Shown: in pieces, positions 25,381 to 33,734 of the stretch | Numbering within the stretch: the first letter of the stretch is position 1 | How the letters are laid out: each line of letters begins with the position of its first letter | NCBI GenBank assembly: GCA_016789145.1 | Contig: JAEUQI010000010.1 | Location: 1-51,526, forward strand | Source of the DNA: Blastocatellia bacterium | Lineage (GTDB): Bacteria; Acidobacteriota; Blastocatellia; Pyrinomonadales; Pyrinomonadaceae | DNA length: 51,526 nucleotides | Direction: 5' to 3' | Notes under the pieces: model-generated | Seen by the model: the letters and a program-made list of their open reading frames with translations, nothing else | Databases searched by the model: none | Told to the model about the DNA's origin: nothing | Translations under genes and position numbers: made by a program

Positions 25381-25444
25381 CTTTGGCATGCGATCTAACC
25401 GCCGCACGTGACGCGGACGCTGCGGCTCCCGTGCAGGGAGCGAA

Positions 25445-25681
25445 TTGTTGAGCTGCAGTTACCTAGGGCTACCGCCCCAGGCTAATTTCCGTATGCACTA
25501 CGGGCGGTTCGATTGGCATTTCAACGAATACGAGATTGCCTTGCGTCTTCTAGAATATTCCGACGCAATTGCGGAATTGTGGTGTAGGATATTCAGAAAT
25601 AGTCGGCCTAGAGCTTTCAGCAATCAAGAATCGAAGGAACGCAGGTGTGACCCCGTTCTCCTCGAATTTCTAAAAGTATGA
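25445..25681 (+). CDS. Hypothetical 78-aa frame, possibly a gene fragment
   Basis: The frame begins inside repeat-like sequence (TTACCTAGGGCTACCGCCCC), so the N-terminal ~15 residues are doubtful. From ~25510 it looks protein-like: HFNEYEIALRLLEYSDAIAELWCRIF, helical with alternating polar positions. The final codons overlap the next start (ATGA at 25678-25681), as in translationally coupled pairs. No family is recognised. It could be the end of a displaced toxin or immunity module of the RHS remnant downstream. Confidence 0.35.
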   Translation: MLSCSYLGLPPQANFRMHYGRFDWHFNEYEIALRLLEYSDAIAELWCRIFRNSRPRAFSNQESKERRCDPVLLEFLKV

Positions 25682-26040
25682 CCGACGAGCCAGTTATGAC
25701 ACCGAAGAGTTCATGGGAAAGCACAGCGTTGTTTTATGAGGATTTGGTCCTCAACGGCCAAGATGTAAAGGATCTGCTATTACTAGTTAAGAAAATCGCT
25801 AATAGCTCGCTTGCCGATCGGTTCTATTCTTTTACCTCTCACTATGACCTTTGTATTTCGCGTGGTGGATCATATGCGGAGAGGCGTCAGCTTGCCATGA
25901 TATCGGTACGACTGATTGAAAAGGAGAAGTTCAAGATTCAGTTTTTCAAATCGTACGAGAGAACTCATGACATCAAAACTATTGAGCGTAATTCATCAGA
26001 TGTCCTGAGTGCACTTAATGAACTCCTTGAGCAACTGTAA
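25678..26040 (+). CDS. Hypothetical 120-aa protein, possible orphan immunity protein
   Basis: ATG 25678 overlaps the stop of the preceding frame. The product is soluble, mostly helical and rich in charged residues (LVLNGQDVKDLLLLVKKIAN; ERRQLAMISVRLIEKEKF), with no signal peptide. It has no recognised domain. Its base composition is more AT-rich than the flanking housekeeping genes, which fits acquired DNA. The next sequence is a broken RHS repeat fragment. In RHS and CDI loci, displaced cassettes often keep a small immunity gene upstream of a leftover core fragment, so immunity is a reasonable but unproven guess. Confidence 0.55.
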   Translation: MTDEPVMTPKSSWESTALFYEDLVLNGQDVKDLLLLVKKIANSSLADRFYSFTSHYDLCISRGGSYAERRQLAMISVRLIEKEKFKIQFFKSYERTHDIKTIERNSSDVLSALNELLEQL

Positions 26041-26051
26041 GTTACTCAACA

Positions 26052-26318
26052 AGGAGGCTTAGGCTTTGGGCTACGGCGAGTGATGCGGGGACTTGGAAGA
26101 CTAAGTATGAGTATGGCGAGTTGCAGGGCAAAGGTAACGTCGATACAACAAAGAACACAGGCAATATTGCAAAACAGACGCGATCTTTCAATGGAATCAC
26201 TCATCCGCTCGTACAGAGTTACAAATACGACGCCCTCGGCCGCTTGTTGCGAGTTCGACCACCTGAGCAGGAACGAAATCAGAACCTCGATCTGTCTGAC
26301 AGCTTCTATATCTCGTGA
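26052..26318 (+). pseudogene. RHS/YD-repeat fragment
   Basis: Read in the frame of 26121, the sequence gives ASDAGTWKTKYEYGELQGKG, NTGNIAKQTRSFNG and QSYKYDALGRLLRV. These are typical RHS/YD-repeat phrases (YEYGELQ; YKYDALGRL). There is no start, no signal, and only ~85 residues before a stop at 26316-26318, so it is a remnant of a large polymorphic-toxin or wall-associated RHS protein. It is preceded by a possible immunity gene and followed by the toxin-antitoxin pair. Confidence 0.75.
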
Positions 26319-26412
26319 AAATGCAAGAGCTCGTGGCTAGGAGAGAATAACAGATAGTGAATATCGACTGACGAATTCGGAGCACGACGACGGCGTTCGT
26401 ATGGGATCATGA

Positions 26413-26441
26413 TTGACTGATATACTATCTGATAGTATAGT
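26413..26441 (+). promoter_or_regulatory. Promoter with embedded 19-bp operator for the toxin-antitoxin pair
   Basis: TTGACT (26413-26418), a 17-bp spacer and TATAGT (26436-26441) form a strong sigma-70-type promoter. The perfect palindrome TATACTATC-T-GATAGTATA (26421-26439) fills the spacer and overlaps the -10. A start point 7 bases after the -10 would fall on the toxin ATG at 26449, giving a nearly leaderless mRNA. Autorepression by the HTH antitoxin is the expected mechanism. Confidence 0.75.
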
Positions 26442-26448
26442 GATGCTG

Positions 26449-26805
26449 ATGGACGCTTCTCTCATTCATTTTGTTGAATCGCCGGGATTTACAAATCGAA
26501 TTGACAAGCTGGCATCGATAGACGTGTTGTTCGCGTTGCAGAACGAACTCGTGATAGACCCTGAGCGTGGCGATCTGATGGCCGGATGTGCCGGCGCTCG
26601 AAAGGGGCGTATCGGCGACAAGTCGGCGGGTAAAGGCAAGAGCGGCGGCTTTCGTTATATTTACGTTTATATCGTCATCGCGGGCACGATATATCTATTG
26701 CATTTTTACGGCAAGAATGAAAAGGACAACCTTTCGAAAGCGGAGCGAAACGAACTCGCAATATTGGTCAAAGAACTAAAGAGGTTATATGGCGAAGAAA
26801 AGTGA
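26449..26805 (+). CDS. higB: HigB/RelE-type toxin
   Basis: 118 aa from ATG 26449; ATG 26443 and earlier frames overlap the promoter and are less likely. The sequence SLIHFVESPGFTNRIDKLAS...LQNELVIDPERGDLMAG.GARKGRIG..GKGKSGGFRYIYVYI..GTIYLLHFYGK matches the HigB-2/RelE-like toxin family (PF06296), small ribosome-dependent or free mRNA interferases. Basic residues in the RKGR and KSGGFRYIY strands fit an RNase active face. Toxin-first order and the 17-bp overlap with the downstream HTH gene are typical of hig/NadS-type systems. Located in a repeat-rich accessory island next to RHS debris. Confidence 0.88.
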   Translation: MDASLIHFVESPGFTNRIDKLASIDVLFALQNELVIDPERGDLMAGCAGARKGRIGDKSAGKGKSGGFRYIYVYIVIAGTIYLLHFYGKNEKDNLSKAERNELAILVKELKRLYGEEK

Positions 26806-27109
26806 AGAAAAAAACGAATTCTTTGAGAGCATGAAGTCCGGACTGCTCGCGTCGATCGAACATGCAAAGGGCGAGCGTAGGGACCTTCGCACGACCACGC
26901 TTCCGAGTCCGCCAAAAGAACTTTCCGCCGACGAGATCGCCGCAGTACGCAATCGGCTCAATGTCTCGCAGGCAGTTTTCGCAAGATACCTCAACATTTC
27001 GCCAAAAACCGTCCAGTCCTGGGAACAAGGCCACGGCAAACCCAACGGCGCCAGCCTTAAACTCTTATCCATCGCCCGAAAGAATCCGAAGGTACTAATC
27101 GAGGCGTAA
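26789..27109 (+). CDS. higA: HTH-type antitoxin (HigA/NadS-like)
   Basis: 106 aa. The N-terminal half (MAKKSEEKNEFFESMKSGLL...) is the part expected to bind the toxin. The C-terminal half is an XRE-type helix-turn-helix: SADEIAAVRNRLNVSQAVFA and YLNISPKTVQSWEQGHGKP. The pattern and length match NadS-family antitoxins. AAAGAGG lies ~5 bases before ATG 26789, inside the toxin gene; the overlap of 17 bp gives coupled translation. It probably neutralises the toxin and, with it, binds the 19-bp palindrome at 26421-26439. Confidence 0.88.
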   Translation: MAKKSEEKNEFFESMKSGLLASIEHAKGERRDLRTTTLPSPPKELSADEIAAVRNRLNVSQAVFARYLNISPKTVQSWEQGHGKPNGASLKLLSIARKNPKVLIEA

Positions 27110-27452
27110 TCCAGGCACGTGTGACGCGTGCGGTCCGGCGAGAAGAGAGCAGGCTGGCAGCCTGCGTTCCGAACATGTGCAACGTTTGCGGTCCCGGTTT
27201 TGTTACTCCTACTAGATAAAATCCATCAAAAAAACTGAAATCCTATCTTTATTCAGCTTTTCTCTTAGAGTCTGGTTGGAACGGCTGTAATTTGGCTGGT
27301 CTAACTTGTTGAGAATAAAAAGTTTGGAAGATATCGAGGAATTTGCCTTTCTTGATAGCGGAAAGACACGCTGCGTTAGATGACGCGATCGCTGCTGCCC
27401 TTAGCGAACGACGGAATAAGACGAGGAACAGCGACGAGCAATACATAAAGAT
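27110..27452. other. Intergenic stretch before the polysaccharide operon
   Basis: Contains a lone GCAGGCT-ggc-AGCCTGC hairpin with the GTTCC flank (27149-27170), a relative of the 101-bp tandem repeat ends, then an AT-rich region (27190-27330) that could hold the promoter of the operon. No clear -35/-10 pair, riboswitch or gene was found. Confidence 0.5.
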
Positions 27453-29732
27453 ATGCGTTTACGAGAGTGCCCCAATTCACGCCTTTTTTCATTTACCGCG
27501 ACAATATTGGTATTTGCGAGCGTCCTGCTTAGTGCGTGCGGGTTTTCGACGTCCAGGCTTGTTGCCAAGGGCGAAGAGCACCTCGCAAAACGAAAGTTTC
27601 ACGATGCTCTGATGCAGTTTCGTGCGGCTGCAGAATCCGATGAGAGTTCGGCAGCGGCACATTGGGGCATGGCTCGGGCGTTAGAGAATCTGGGGCATTT
27701 CAATGATGCACTTGATGAGCTCCGCAAAACGGTCGAGCTGGATGAGAACAATCTCCATGCTAAGGCCAAACTTGGCAACTACTTCTTATTGGTAAAGCCG
27801 CCGCTCATCAGCGAGGCGGAATCATTCCAACGGCAGATCATTGCGAAAGACCCGAATTTTATCGAGGGCCATATCTTGCAGGCTTCGATCCTGGCCGTAC
27901 AGAACAAGCCGGAATCTGAGGTCGTAGCGAAGGTCAACGAAGCTATCGCGATCGACCCGACGCGAGCAGAGACGTATGTCAGCCTTTCCCGGTATTACGT
28001 CACCAAAGAAAAATACGCAGACGCCGAAGCTGCTTTGAAACGCGGCATCGAGGCGAGCCCGATGCGTGCTCTTGGCATTATCGAATACGGCCGCTTTCTG
28101 AATTACGCAAATCGCACGGCTGAGGCCGAAGCGCAATTTACTAAGGCAGTTGAGCTCGAACCGCTTTCGATCGAAGCGAACGAAGCGTTTGCACAGCATT
28201 ACACCATCGCCAAGAAATACGACAAGGCAGAGGCGCAGTATCGCCGCCTGATCGAGATCCAAGAGAACAGCCCTGAGAGCCGTTTGGAACTCGCGAATTA
28301 TTTCGAGCAGATTCAGCGACCTGCGGACGCGATAAACGTTCTGAACGAGATCATCGAGACGACGCCGGAGTATGTGCGTGCCCGATACAAGCTCGGTCAG
28401 ATCTATCTCGTACAGAAAGATCCGGCGAAAGTTAACGATCAGCTGACGGCATTATTTGCCATCAACGATAACGACACTGAGGCGTTGATGCTGCGGGCTC
28501 GGCTTCGTTTGCAGGAGAGCAAGCCCGACGAAGCGATCGAAGATCTGAACGCGGTTCTCAAGAAATTCCCGAGCCAGCGCGATGCTCTCTATCACGTTGC
28601 GCAGGCTCGCTTAGCAGTCGGCCAGGTCGATCATGCTCGTGCGTTCATCGCGGACATCGAACGGTTTCATCCGAACTTCCTTCGCGTTGGTCTATTAAAG
28701 ATACAAGCCGAGATCGTCGAAGGTAAGACCGAAGGTTCGCTAAAGGCAGCAAACGAATTGCTGGAAAAGGTTCGCACCGCAACACCGAACGCAGAGACGG
28801 GCGTGGTTGCACTGAACGAACTTCAGATCAAGGGCCTGACCGCTCGCGGCCTGGCGAATCTCGAACTAAAGAAATATCCGGAAGCCCAAGCTGACCTCGA
28901 ACTCGCATTGCGATACGCACCTGATTCGTCCGTCTCGATGGTCAACCTTGCACGGCTCCACACGGCAAAGAACGAATTACCGAAAGCCAGCGAGCTTTAT
29001 GAGCAAGCGATGTCGGTCGATGCACAGAGTTTCGATGCGATCGCTGGCCTCGTGAACATCATGGTCCGCAATGGAGAGACCGCAAAGGCTCATGCCAAGG
29101 TCGCCTCGATGATCGAGCGGAATGCCGGCCGTGCCGATATGCTCGCGTCGCTGCATTACCTGAACGCCGATATTTACGCATCAGAGAAGAAGCTACCTCA
29201 GCAAGAGAACGAGCTATTGCAGGCGATCGCTCTTGATGAGAATTACCTGCCGGCTTATGCCGCTCTGGCGTCGATATTTGCAGGCCGCAACGAGATCGAG
29301 CAGGCAGTTTCGCAGTTCAAGACCGTGGTCTCCAAAAAGCCTTCGGCGGCGGTTTACACGATGCTTGGGATTCTCGAAGAATCTCGCTCGAACGTTGCTG
29401 CGGCAGAGGAGCATTATCGCAAGGCGTTGAGCCTGGATCAGAATTCGCCGATCGCTGCTAACAATCTGGCGTGGTTGATCACTGAAAATCAAGGGAATTT
29501 GGACGAGGCTTTGCAGCTCGCGACAGCGTCGGTTGCCAAAGGGCCGATGGTCGCAGGGTATTACGACACGCTTGGCTGGGTCTATTTCAAGAAAGGTTTG
29601 TATTCGAACGCTGCAAAGCAGGTCCGCAAGGCGATCGAACTGGCCGAATCGTCAGGTAAGGCCGTCGATCCGGCATATCGCGAGCGACTTGGCATGATCT
29701 TGGCGGCATCAGGAGACAAGGCATCGCTCTAG
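27453..29732 (+). CDS. TPR-repeat lipoprotein of an exopolysaccharide system (PrsT-like)
   Basis: 759 aa. The signal peptide ends in the lipobox LLSAC (Cys at residue ~29), so it is a lipoprotein of the cell envelope. From residue ~38 to the end it is tandem tetratricopeptide repeats, about 18 by eye (e.g. AAAHWGMARALENLGHFNDA, AAEEHYRKALSLDQNSPIAA). It resembles the TPR lipoprotein (PrsT) found beside exosortase/XrtA-type polysaccharide loci, though no exosortase lies in the window. TPR lipoproteins of this kind act as periplasmic scaffolds in polymer secretion. It heads a plus-strand operon that continues with membrane and export proteins. Confidence 0.85.
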   Translation: MRLRECPNSRLFSFTATILVFASVLLSACGFSTSRLVAKGEEHLAKRKFHDALMQFRAAAESDESSAAAHWGMARALENLGHFNDALDELRKTVELDENNLHAKAKLGNYFLLVKPPLISEAESFQRQIIAKDPNFIEGHILQASILAVQNKPESEVVAKVNEAIAIDPTRAETYVSLSRYYVTKEKYADAEAALKRGIEASPMRALGIIEYGRFLNYANRTAEAEAQFTKAVELEPLSIEANEAFAQHYTIAKKYDKAEAQYRRLIEIQENSPESRLELANYFEQIQRPADAINVLNEIIETTPEYVRARYKLGQIYLVQKDPAKVNDQLTALFAINDNDTEALMLRARLRLQESKPDEAIEDLNAVLKKFPSQRDALYHVAQARLAVGQVDHARAFIADIERFHPNFLRVGLLKIQAEIVEGKTEGSLKAANELLEKVRTATPNAETGVVALNELQIKGLTARGLANLELKKYPEAQADLELALRYAPDSSVSMVNLARLHTAKNELPKASELYEQAMSVDAQSFDAIAGLVNIMVRNGETAKAHAKVASMIERNAGRADMLASLHYLNADIYASEKKLPQQENELLQAIALDENYLPAYAALASIFAGRNEIEQAVSQFKTVVSKKPSAAVYTMLGILEESRSNVAAAEEHYRKALSLDQNSPIAANNLAWLITENQGNLDEALQLATASVAKGPMVAGYYDTLGWVYFKKGLYSNAAKQVRKAIELAESSGKAVDPAYRERLGMILAASGDKASL

Positions 29733-29752
29733 TAAGCGGCAGGTAAGTAACA

Positions 29753-29932
29753 ATGATCGCACTTTTTCAGTCACTTGAAATACAGAGCTTCAGCAACGTG
29801 TTAACGGCCTTGCCCGAGGCGATTGGCTTGCTACTTTTGAGTGTTGGGCTGATCGCAATTGCAGGTGTTCTGAGATGGATATTGTCAAAGTTTGACGTCG
29901 TCGAGACGACGGTTGAGAACGAAGCGAGATAG
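29753..29932 (+). CDS. Small membrane protein, 59 aa, in the polysaccharide operon
   Basis: ATG 29753 to TAG 29932. The product starts MIALFQSLEIQSFSNV, has one hydrophobic helix (PEAIGLLLLSVGLIAIAGV, ~residues 22-42), then a basic RWILSKF and an acidic tail. It sits 20 bp after the TPR gene and 9 bp before the co-polymerase gene. Spacing and membrane character suggest a small accessory subunit of the export complex. No family is recognised. Confidence 0.6.
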   Translation: MIALFQSLEIQSFSNVLTALPEAIGLLLLSVGLIAIAGVLRWILSKFDVVETTVENEAR

Positions 29933-29941
29933 GTAACGGTT

Positions 29942-31600
29942 ATGAATCGAGAATTTAGACAACGCACTGCCGGTGAACTGATCGGCATGATCAAGCGGCA
30001 AAAATGGATGATACTGCTGCCCGTGCTGACCTTTACGGTGGCCATCGGATACGTTGTTTATCATTTGCCGAGCATCTATGAATCGACATCATTGCTGACG
30101 GTCAAGCCGCCGACGATCTCGCAGAATCTTGTTCAATCGCTGACCAACGAAGACCTATCGCAGCGTCTTCAGACGATCAATCAGGAAGTTCTGAGCCGAT
30201 CATCGCTCGAACCGATGGTCACGAAATACGACCTTTACAAGAACGAGCGTGCATCGGGAATGCCGATGGAATTGATCATCGAGAAGATGTACAAGGCGAT
30301 CAAGGTCGATATCGAAGACGCCGGAACGGAGAAAGTCGCCGCGTTCCGAATTCGCTATCGAGACCGCGATCCGCAGGCTACGCGTAACGTGACGGCAGAA
30401 CTTGCAAGCAAATATGTGAACGCTCAGGTTCAGACGCAGACCGAAATTGCTGAATCGACCAAAGATCTGTTTGAGAAGCAGCTTGCTGAAAAGAAAGCTG
30501 CGATGGACGAGCTAGAACGTCAACGTCTCGACATCATGACGGCGAATGTTGCGACATTGCCCGAATCGGAACAAGGCCTGGTGGCACAGCTCAGCGGTCT
30601 TCGCGACCGCGAGGCGAACATCATGAAAGAGAAAGAAGCTCTCATGAACGAACGCGGCCGCCTAAGCGATTCGATCGGTTCGAACAACCGTCAGATGGCG
30701 TTGATCGAGGATTTTGGACAGAAGGAAACGCAGGACACCGTTCGAAATATCGCCGACCCGGAAAATTCGACGGCCTATGCCGAACTGATAAAAAAGCGTG
30801 CGGACATCAACGCTCAGCTCGATAATTTGCTGAAAACCTACAAGGATAAGCATCCGCTGGTGGTGGCAAAGCAAAGCGAATTGCTTCGCGTAAATGAAGA
30901 GTTTGAGAATCTGAGAAAGAACGCCGACAAGCGGGTTGCAAACGCAACGCAGTCGAGCAACCGAAGGGCGGAACAGCAGAAGCAGTTGCTACAGCTAGAG
31001 AATCAACGCATTCAGTCACAGATCGGCCAGATCGAATCGCAGCTTGGAAATAAGGATGTCGAGCTTCGCCAGAACGCAGCCGAAGTTGCGGCTCTCGAGG
31101 CTCGTATCAATGCCATTCCGGGCGTCAAGGTCGCCCTCGAAGGTATCAATGGCCAGTTCCAATTTGCCAAGCAAACGTACGACGAGATCTTAAAGAAAAA
31201 GAACGAAGCTGAAACGGTCGTTGGTGTTGAGACCAACGCACAGGGCGAGACGATCCGCGTTCAGGATCCTGCAAACGTTCCGCAATCGCCGGTCGCTCCG
31301 AAGCGAGTAGTTTGGACGCTGATGGGCTCGGCACTTGGTTTGTTCCTAGGCTTGCTGCTTGCGGCGATATTTGAGATCCCGAGATTCTTCAGGATCCAGA
31401 ATATCGAGGACGCCAGGCACTACACGGGCCTGCCGGTCCTCGCGTCGGTTCCGCCGCTGCTTTCGCCGGCTGAGAAATCGTGGATCAAGCGTTCGTACTG
31501 GCTCAGGCTGGGTGCCGGAGTTGCGGCTTCGCTTGGAGTAATTCCGCTCATCATTTTCATATTGCAGACGACAAGGCTGCTCGACCGATTTGTTGCTTAA
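29942..31600 (+). CDS. Polysaccharide co-polymerase / chain-length determinant (Wzz/GumC-like)
   Basis: 552 aa. The Wzz-type N-terminus has one membrane helix (WMILLPVLTFTVAIGYVVYH, ~residues 21-40), followed by YESTSLLTVKPP. A long periplasmic coiled-coil region (~150-400) includes a KTYKDKHPLVVAKQSEL segment typical of the family. A C-terminal membrane helix follows PANVPQSPVAPKRVVWTLMG, and another near the end gives two or three spans. Such proteins set polymer length and link the inner-membrane polymerase to the outer export channel. The cytoplasmic kinase is a separate gene (32725-33729), as in Gram-positive and GumC/EpsF systems. ATG at 29942 with GGTAACGG just upstream. Confidence 0.9.
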   Translation: MNREFRQRTAGELIGMIKRQKWMILLPVLTFTVAIGYVVYHLPSIYESTSLLTVKPPTISQNLVQSLTNEDLSQRLQTINQEVLSRSSLEPMVTKYDLYKNERASGMPMELIIEKMYKAIKVDIEDAGTEKVAAFRIRYRDRDPQATRNVTAELASKYVNAQVQTQTEIAESTKDLFEKQLAEKKAAMDELERQRLDIMTANVATLPESEQGLVAQLSGLRDREANIMKEKEALMNERGRLSDSIGSNNRQMALIEDFGQKETQDTVRNIADPENSTAYAELIKKRADINAQLDNLLKTYKDKHPLVVAKQSELLRVNEEFENLRKNADKRVANATQSSNRRAEQQKQLLQLENQRIQSQIGQIESQLGNKDVELRQNAAEVAALEARINAIPGVKVALEGINGQFQFAKQTYDEILKKKNEAETVVGVETNAQGETIRVQDPANVPQSPVAPKRVVWTLMGSALGLFLGLLLAAIFEIPRFFRIQNIEDARHYTGLPVLASVPPLLSPAEKSWIKRSYWLRLGAGVAASLGVIPLIIFILQTTRLLDRFVA

Positions 31601-31614
31601 GTTACGAGGTAGAT

Positions 31615-32658
31615 ATGTACAAAGAATTCTTTGAACTAGACGACATTCCATTCACACTGACGCCTGATCCGCGATTCATCGTGTTCACGCCCAGCTATAA
31701 CGAAGTGCTCGCGAGCCTTTATTACGGCCTCGAGAATGCTAAGGGCCTGATCGTGATGACCGGCGAGGTCGGCACCGGTAAGACAACAGCGCTTCGCTGG
31801 ATACTGCGACGTCTCGACGCTAGCGTGCTGGCCGCGTACGTTTTCAATCCGCGATTGTCGATCGATGAGTTCTACCACCATGTCACGCAGATGCTTGGCA
31901 TCAAGGATTGGAACAACAAGGCTGAGCTGCTTGCCATTATGGGCAAGGTTCTCGAAGAACGCCATCGCCGCGGCCTGCGAACCGTCATCATTATTGACGA
32001 AGCTCATGAGTTGTCAGATTACGTGCTCGAAGAAATTCGTCTGCTGCTCAATTTTGAGTCCGACAATGCTAAGCACCTGCAGATCGTGCTTACGGGACAG
32101 CAGGAACTCAAAGACAAGCTCAATCAGGCTAATCTTCGCCAGCTCAAGCAGCGTGTCGCTCTGCGATGCACGATGCATGCTTTCCCGAATGTTGAGGAAG
32201 TCGATCGATACATAACCGAGCGCCTCGTGATCGCAGGCTCGAAACAGCCGAAGATCTTTTCGCCGGACGCTGTTGAGCTGATCTATCAGTGCAGCGAGGG
32301 AATTCCGCGAAACATCAACAACATCTGCGACAACGCGATGCTGACGGCATACGGTGCCGGTTCGCGAACGATCGACCGCAAGACGGTCGAAGAGGTCGCC
32401 GACAATCTCGATATGCTTCCGCAGACTTCGAGAAAGACGCCGGAAATGCCGATGCTTGATGATTCATTTATTGGTTCAGGCTCGGTCATGAGCCCGGGAA
32501 CGCGTGATGAGATCTGGAGCAACGTCAATCGACCGTCGGTGGCGAACATCGCACAGAACGGCGGCTACACTAACGGCCAAGCGAAGAGCAACGGTTTCAA
32601 GATAGACGACATTGATGATATCGATCTGGAACTTGATGAATATGGCGGCTTCTACTAA
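31615..32658 (+). CDS. ExeA-like AAA+ ATPase
   Basis: 347 aa from ATG 31615 (MYKEFFELDDIPFTLTPDPR, the usual ExeA/GspA-type opening); longer frames upstream overlap the preceding gene. Walker A is GEVGTGKTTALRWILRRL at ~residue 45, Walker B is TVIIIDEAHELSDYVLEEIR, and sensor/arginine elements follow in VLTGQQELKDKL and LKQRVALRC. The protein has no membrane helix. The C-terminal ~70 residues are disordered and acidic. ExeA-like ATPases without a peptidoglycan-binding domain are regular members of exosortase-linked polysaccharide loci, where their job is unknown. It lies between the co-polymerase and the tyrosine kinase. Confidence 0.9.
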   Translation: MYKEFFELDDIPFTLTPDPRFIVFTPSYNEVLASLYYGLENAKGLIVMTGEVGTGKTTALRWILRRLDASVLAAYVFNPRLSIDEFYHHVTQMLGIKDWNNKAELLAIMGKVLEERHRRGLRTVIIIDEAHELSDYVLEEIRLLLNFESDNAKHLQIVLTGQQELKDKLNQANLRQLKQRVALRCTMHAFPNVEEVDRYITERLVIAGSKQPKIFSPDAVELIYQCSEGIPRNINNICDNAMLTAYGAGSRTIDRKTVEEVADNLDMLPQTSRKTPEMPMLDDSFIGSGSVMSPGTRDEIWSNVNRPSVANIAQNGGYTNGQAKSNGFKIDDIDDIDLELDEYGGFY

Positions 32659-32724
32659 GCCGTAAGCGATGTGTGCCGACAATTCGCATTTTATTTGGAT
32701 AAACGACAAGGAACTCAAATTGCC

Positions 32725-33729
32725 ATGAGCATCTTAAGAGCATTAGAAAGAAAAAGAAACGAATCGCCAGAGGCGGCAAAGACACCAGTTGTTGTGCCGT
32801 TTGACGAAGCAAAAGGCCGTGCCTATGTGCCTGCTGACCTTGTCAGTGAAAGCTTCAAGATAGGCGATACAGGATCGGCATTCGATGGGCAGCCGGGATC
32901 TACTTTCGGGACGGCACTCCCTGATTTGGATACGGACAAAACTGCCGGGGCAAAATTGAATGCCGACAGCCCAACGCGTTCAGCAAAGACCGAGCTGCCT
33001 GACTTTGTCAGTTGGCAGGTCGATGCTGAACGCGTTGAGCCTAGACTCGTGGCTATTACCAGCCCAAACTCGAGCTATTGTGAAGAATATCGCTCATTGC
33101 GAACGCATATTCTCCACAAGAGCCAGCGTCAAGAACTCAAATCCATAGTCGTTGCCAGCGTCAACCCAAGTGAGGGCAAATCGGTAACCGCGATCAATCT
33201 GTCGTGGATGTTGGCCCAGACCGATGGCGTTCGTGCATTGATCATCGATAGCGATCTTCGTATGCCGAGCCTGACCGACTATATGGGAATCGAGACAGAT
33301 CGCGGACTTTCGGATGTTTTGGCAGGCACGGCAACACTTAAGGAGTCGATCGTTCGCCTTGAGCCTTCGGGCCTGCACATATTGCCCGGCGGCGAAGCTC
33401 GTCAGGATGTGGCTGAGTTGATCTCAGGCAGCAGGTTCGCGGACATCCTCGCGGAAGCTCGCGATATGTTCGACTATGTCATCATCGATGCGCCACCGCT
33501 CGGCATCTTTACCGATGCGACTGTACTGATCAACCACGCCGATGGGGCACTGCTCGTCGTTCGTGCGAACCGTACGAAATACGGAGTTCTCGACCGTATC
33601 TTAGAACCTCTTCCCAAGGATCGTATGCTCGGTGTTGTTCTTAATCAGAGCGACGATGTAATGGACGAATCACATTACAACTACGGTTACTACAATTATC
33701 GCCGTCATCCCGAAGGCGTCGCGGTTTAG
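32725..33729 (+). CDS. BY-kinase (capsule/EPS tyrosine autokinase)
   Basis: 334 aa from ATG 32725 (MSILRALERKRNESP); the 18 upstream codons are not needed. After a ~90-residue variable region, the kinase core shows Walker A SVNPSEGKSVTAINLSWML, Walker A' LIIDSDLRMPSL and Walker B DYVIIDAPPLGIF. The C-terminus carries a tyrosine cluster (HYNYGYYNYRR), the autophosphorylation tail of bacterial tyrosine kinases. It is a stand-alone cytoplasmic kinase that should work with the Wzz/GumC partner encoded 1.1 kb upstream. Phosphorylation of the Tyr tail controls oligomer assembly and polymer length. Confidence 0.92.
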   Translation: MSILRALERKRNESPEAAKTPVVVPFDEAKGRAYVPADLVSESFKIGDTGSAFDGQPGSTFGTALPDLDTDKTAGAKLNADSPTRSAKTELPDFVSWQVDAERVEPRLVAITSPNSSYCEEYRSLRTHILHKSQRQELKSIVVASVNPSEGKSVTAINLSWMLAQTDGVRALIIDSDLRMPSLTDYMGIETDRGLSDVLAGTATLKESIVRLEPSGLHILPGGEARQDVAELISGSRFADILAEARDMFDYVIIDAPPLGIFTDATVLINHADGALLVVRANRTKYGVLDRILEPLPKDRMLGVVLNQSDDVMDESHYNYGYYNYRRHPEGVAV

Positions 33730-33734
33730 GTCGA

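Larger units (their letters stand above)
23832..25444. other. 1.6-kb gene-free stretch made of repeats
   Basis: No convincing gene is seen. The stretch holds an 11-bp iteron array (24015-24078), two 11-bp-spaced TGTATTACA copies (24148-24167) in an AT-rich piece, a composite hairpin repeat (24221-24397), a 101-bp tandem array (24412-~24730), plain hairpins (24877-24900, 24972-24991), and two MITE-like inverted repeats (25004-25127, 25193-25380). A frame at 23914-24393 is open but looks repeat-driven. Confidence 0.7.

Noticed and set aside
31480..31614. N-terminal extension of the ExeA-like ATPase
   Set aside because: It overlaps the co-polymerase gene in another frame. The family N-terminus MYKEFFELDDIPFTLTPDP starts at 31615 with a ribosome site.
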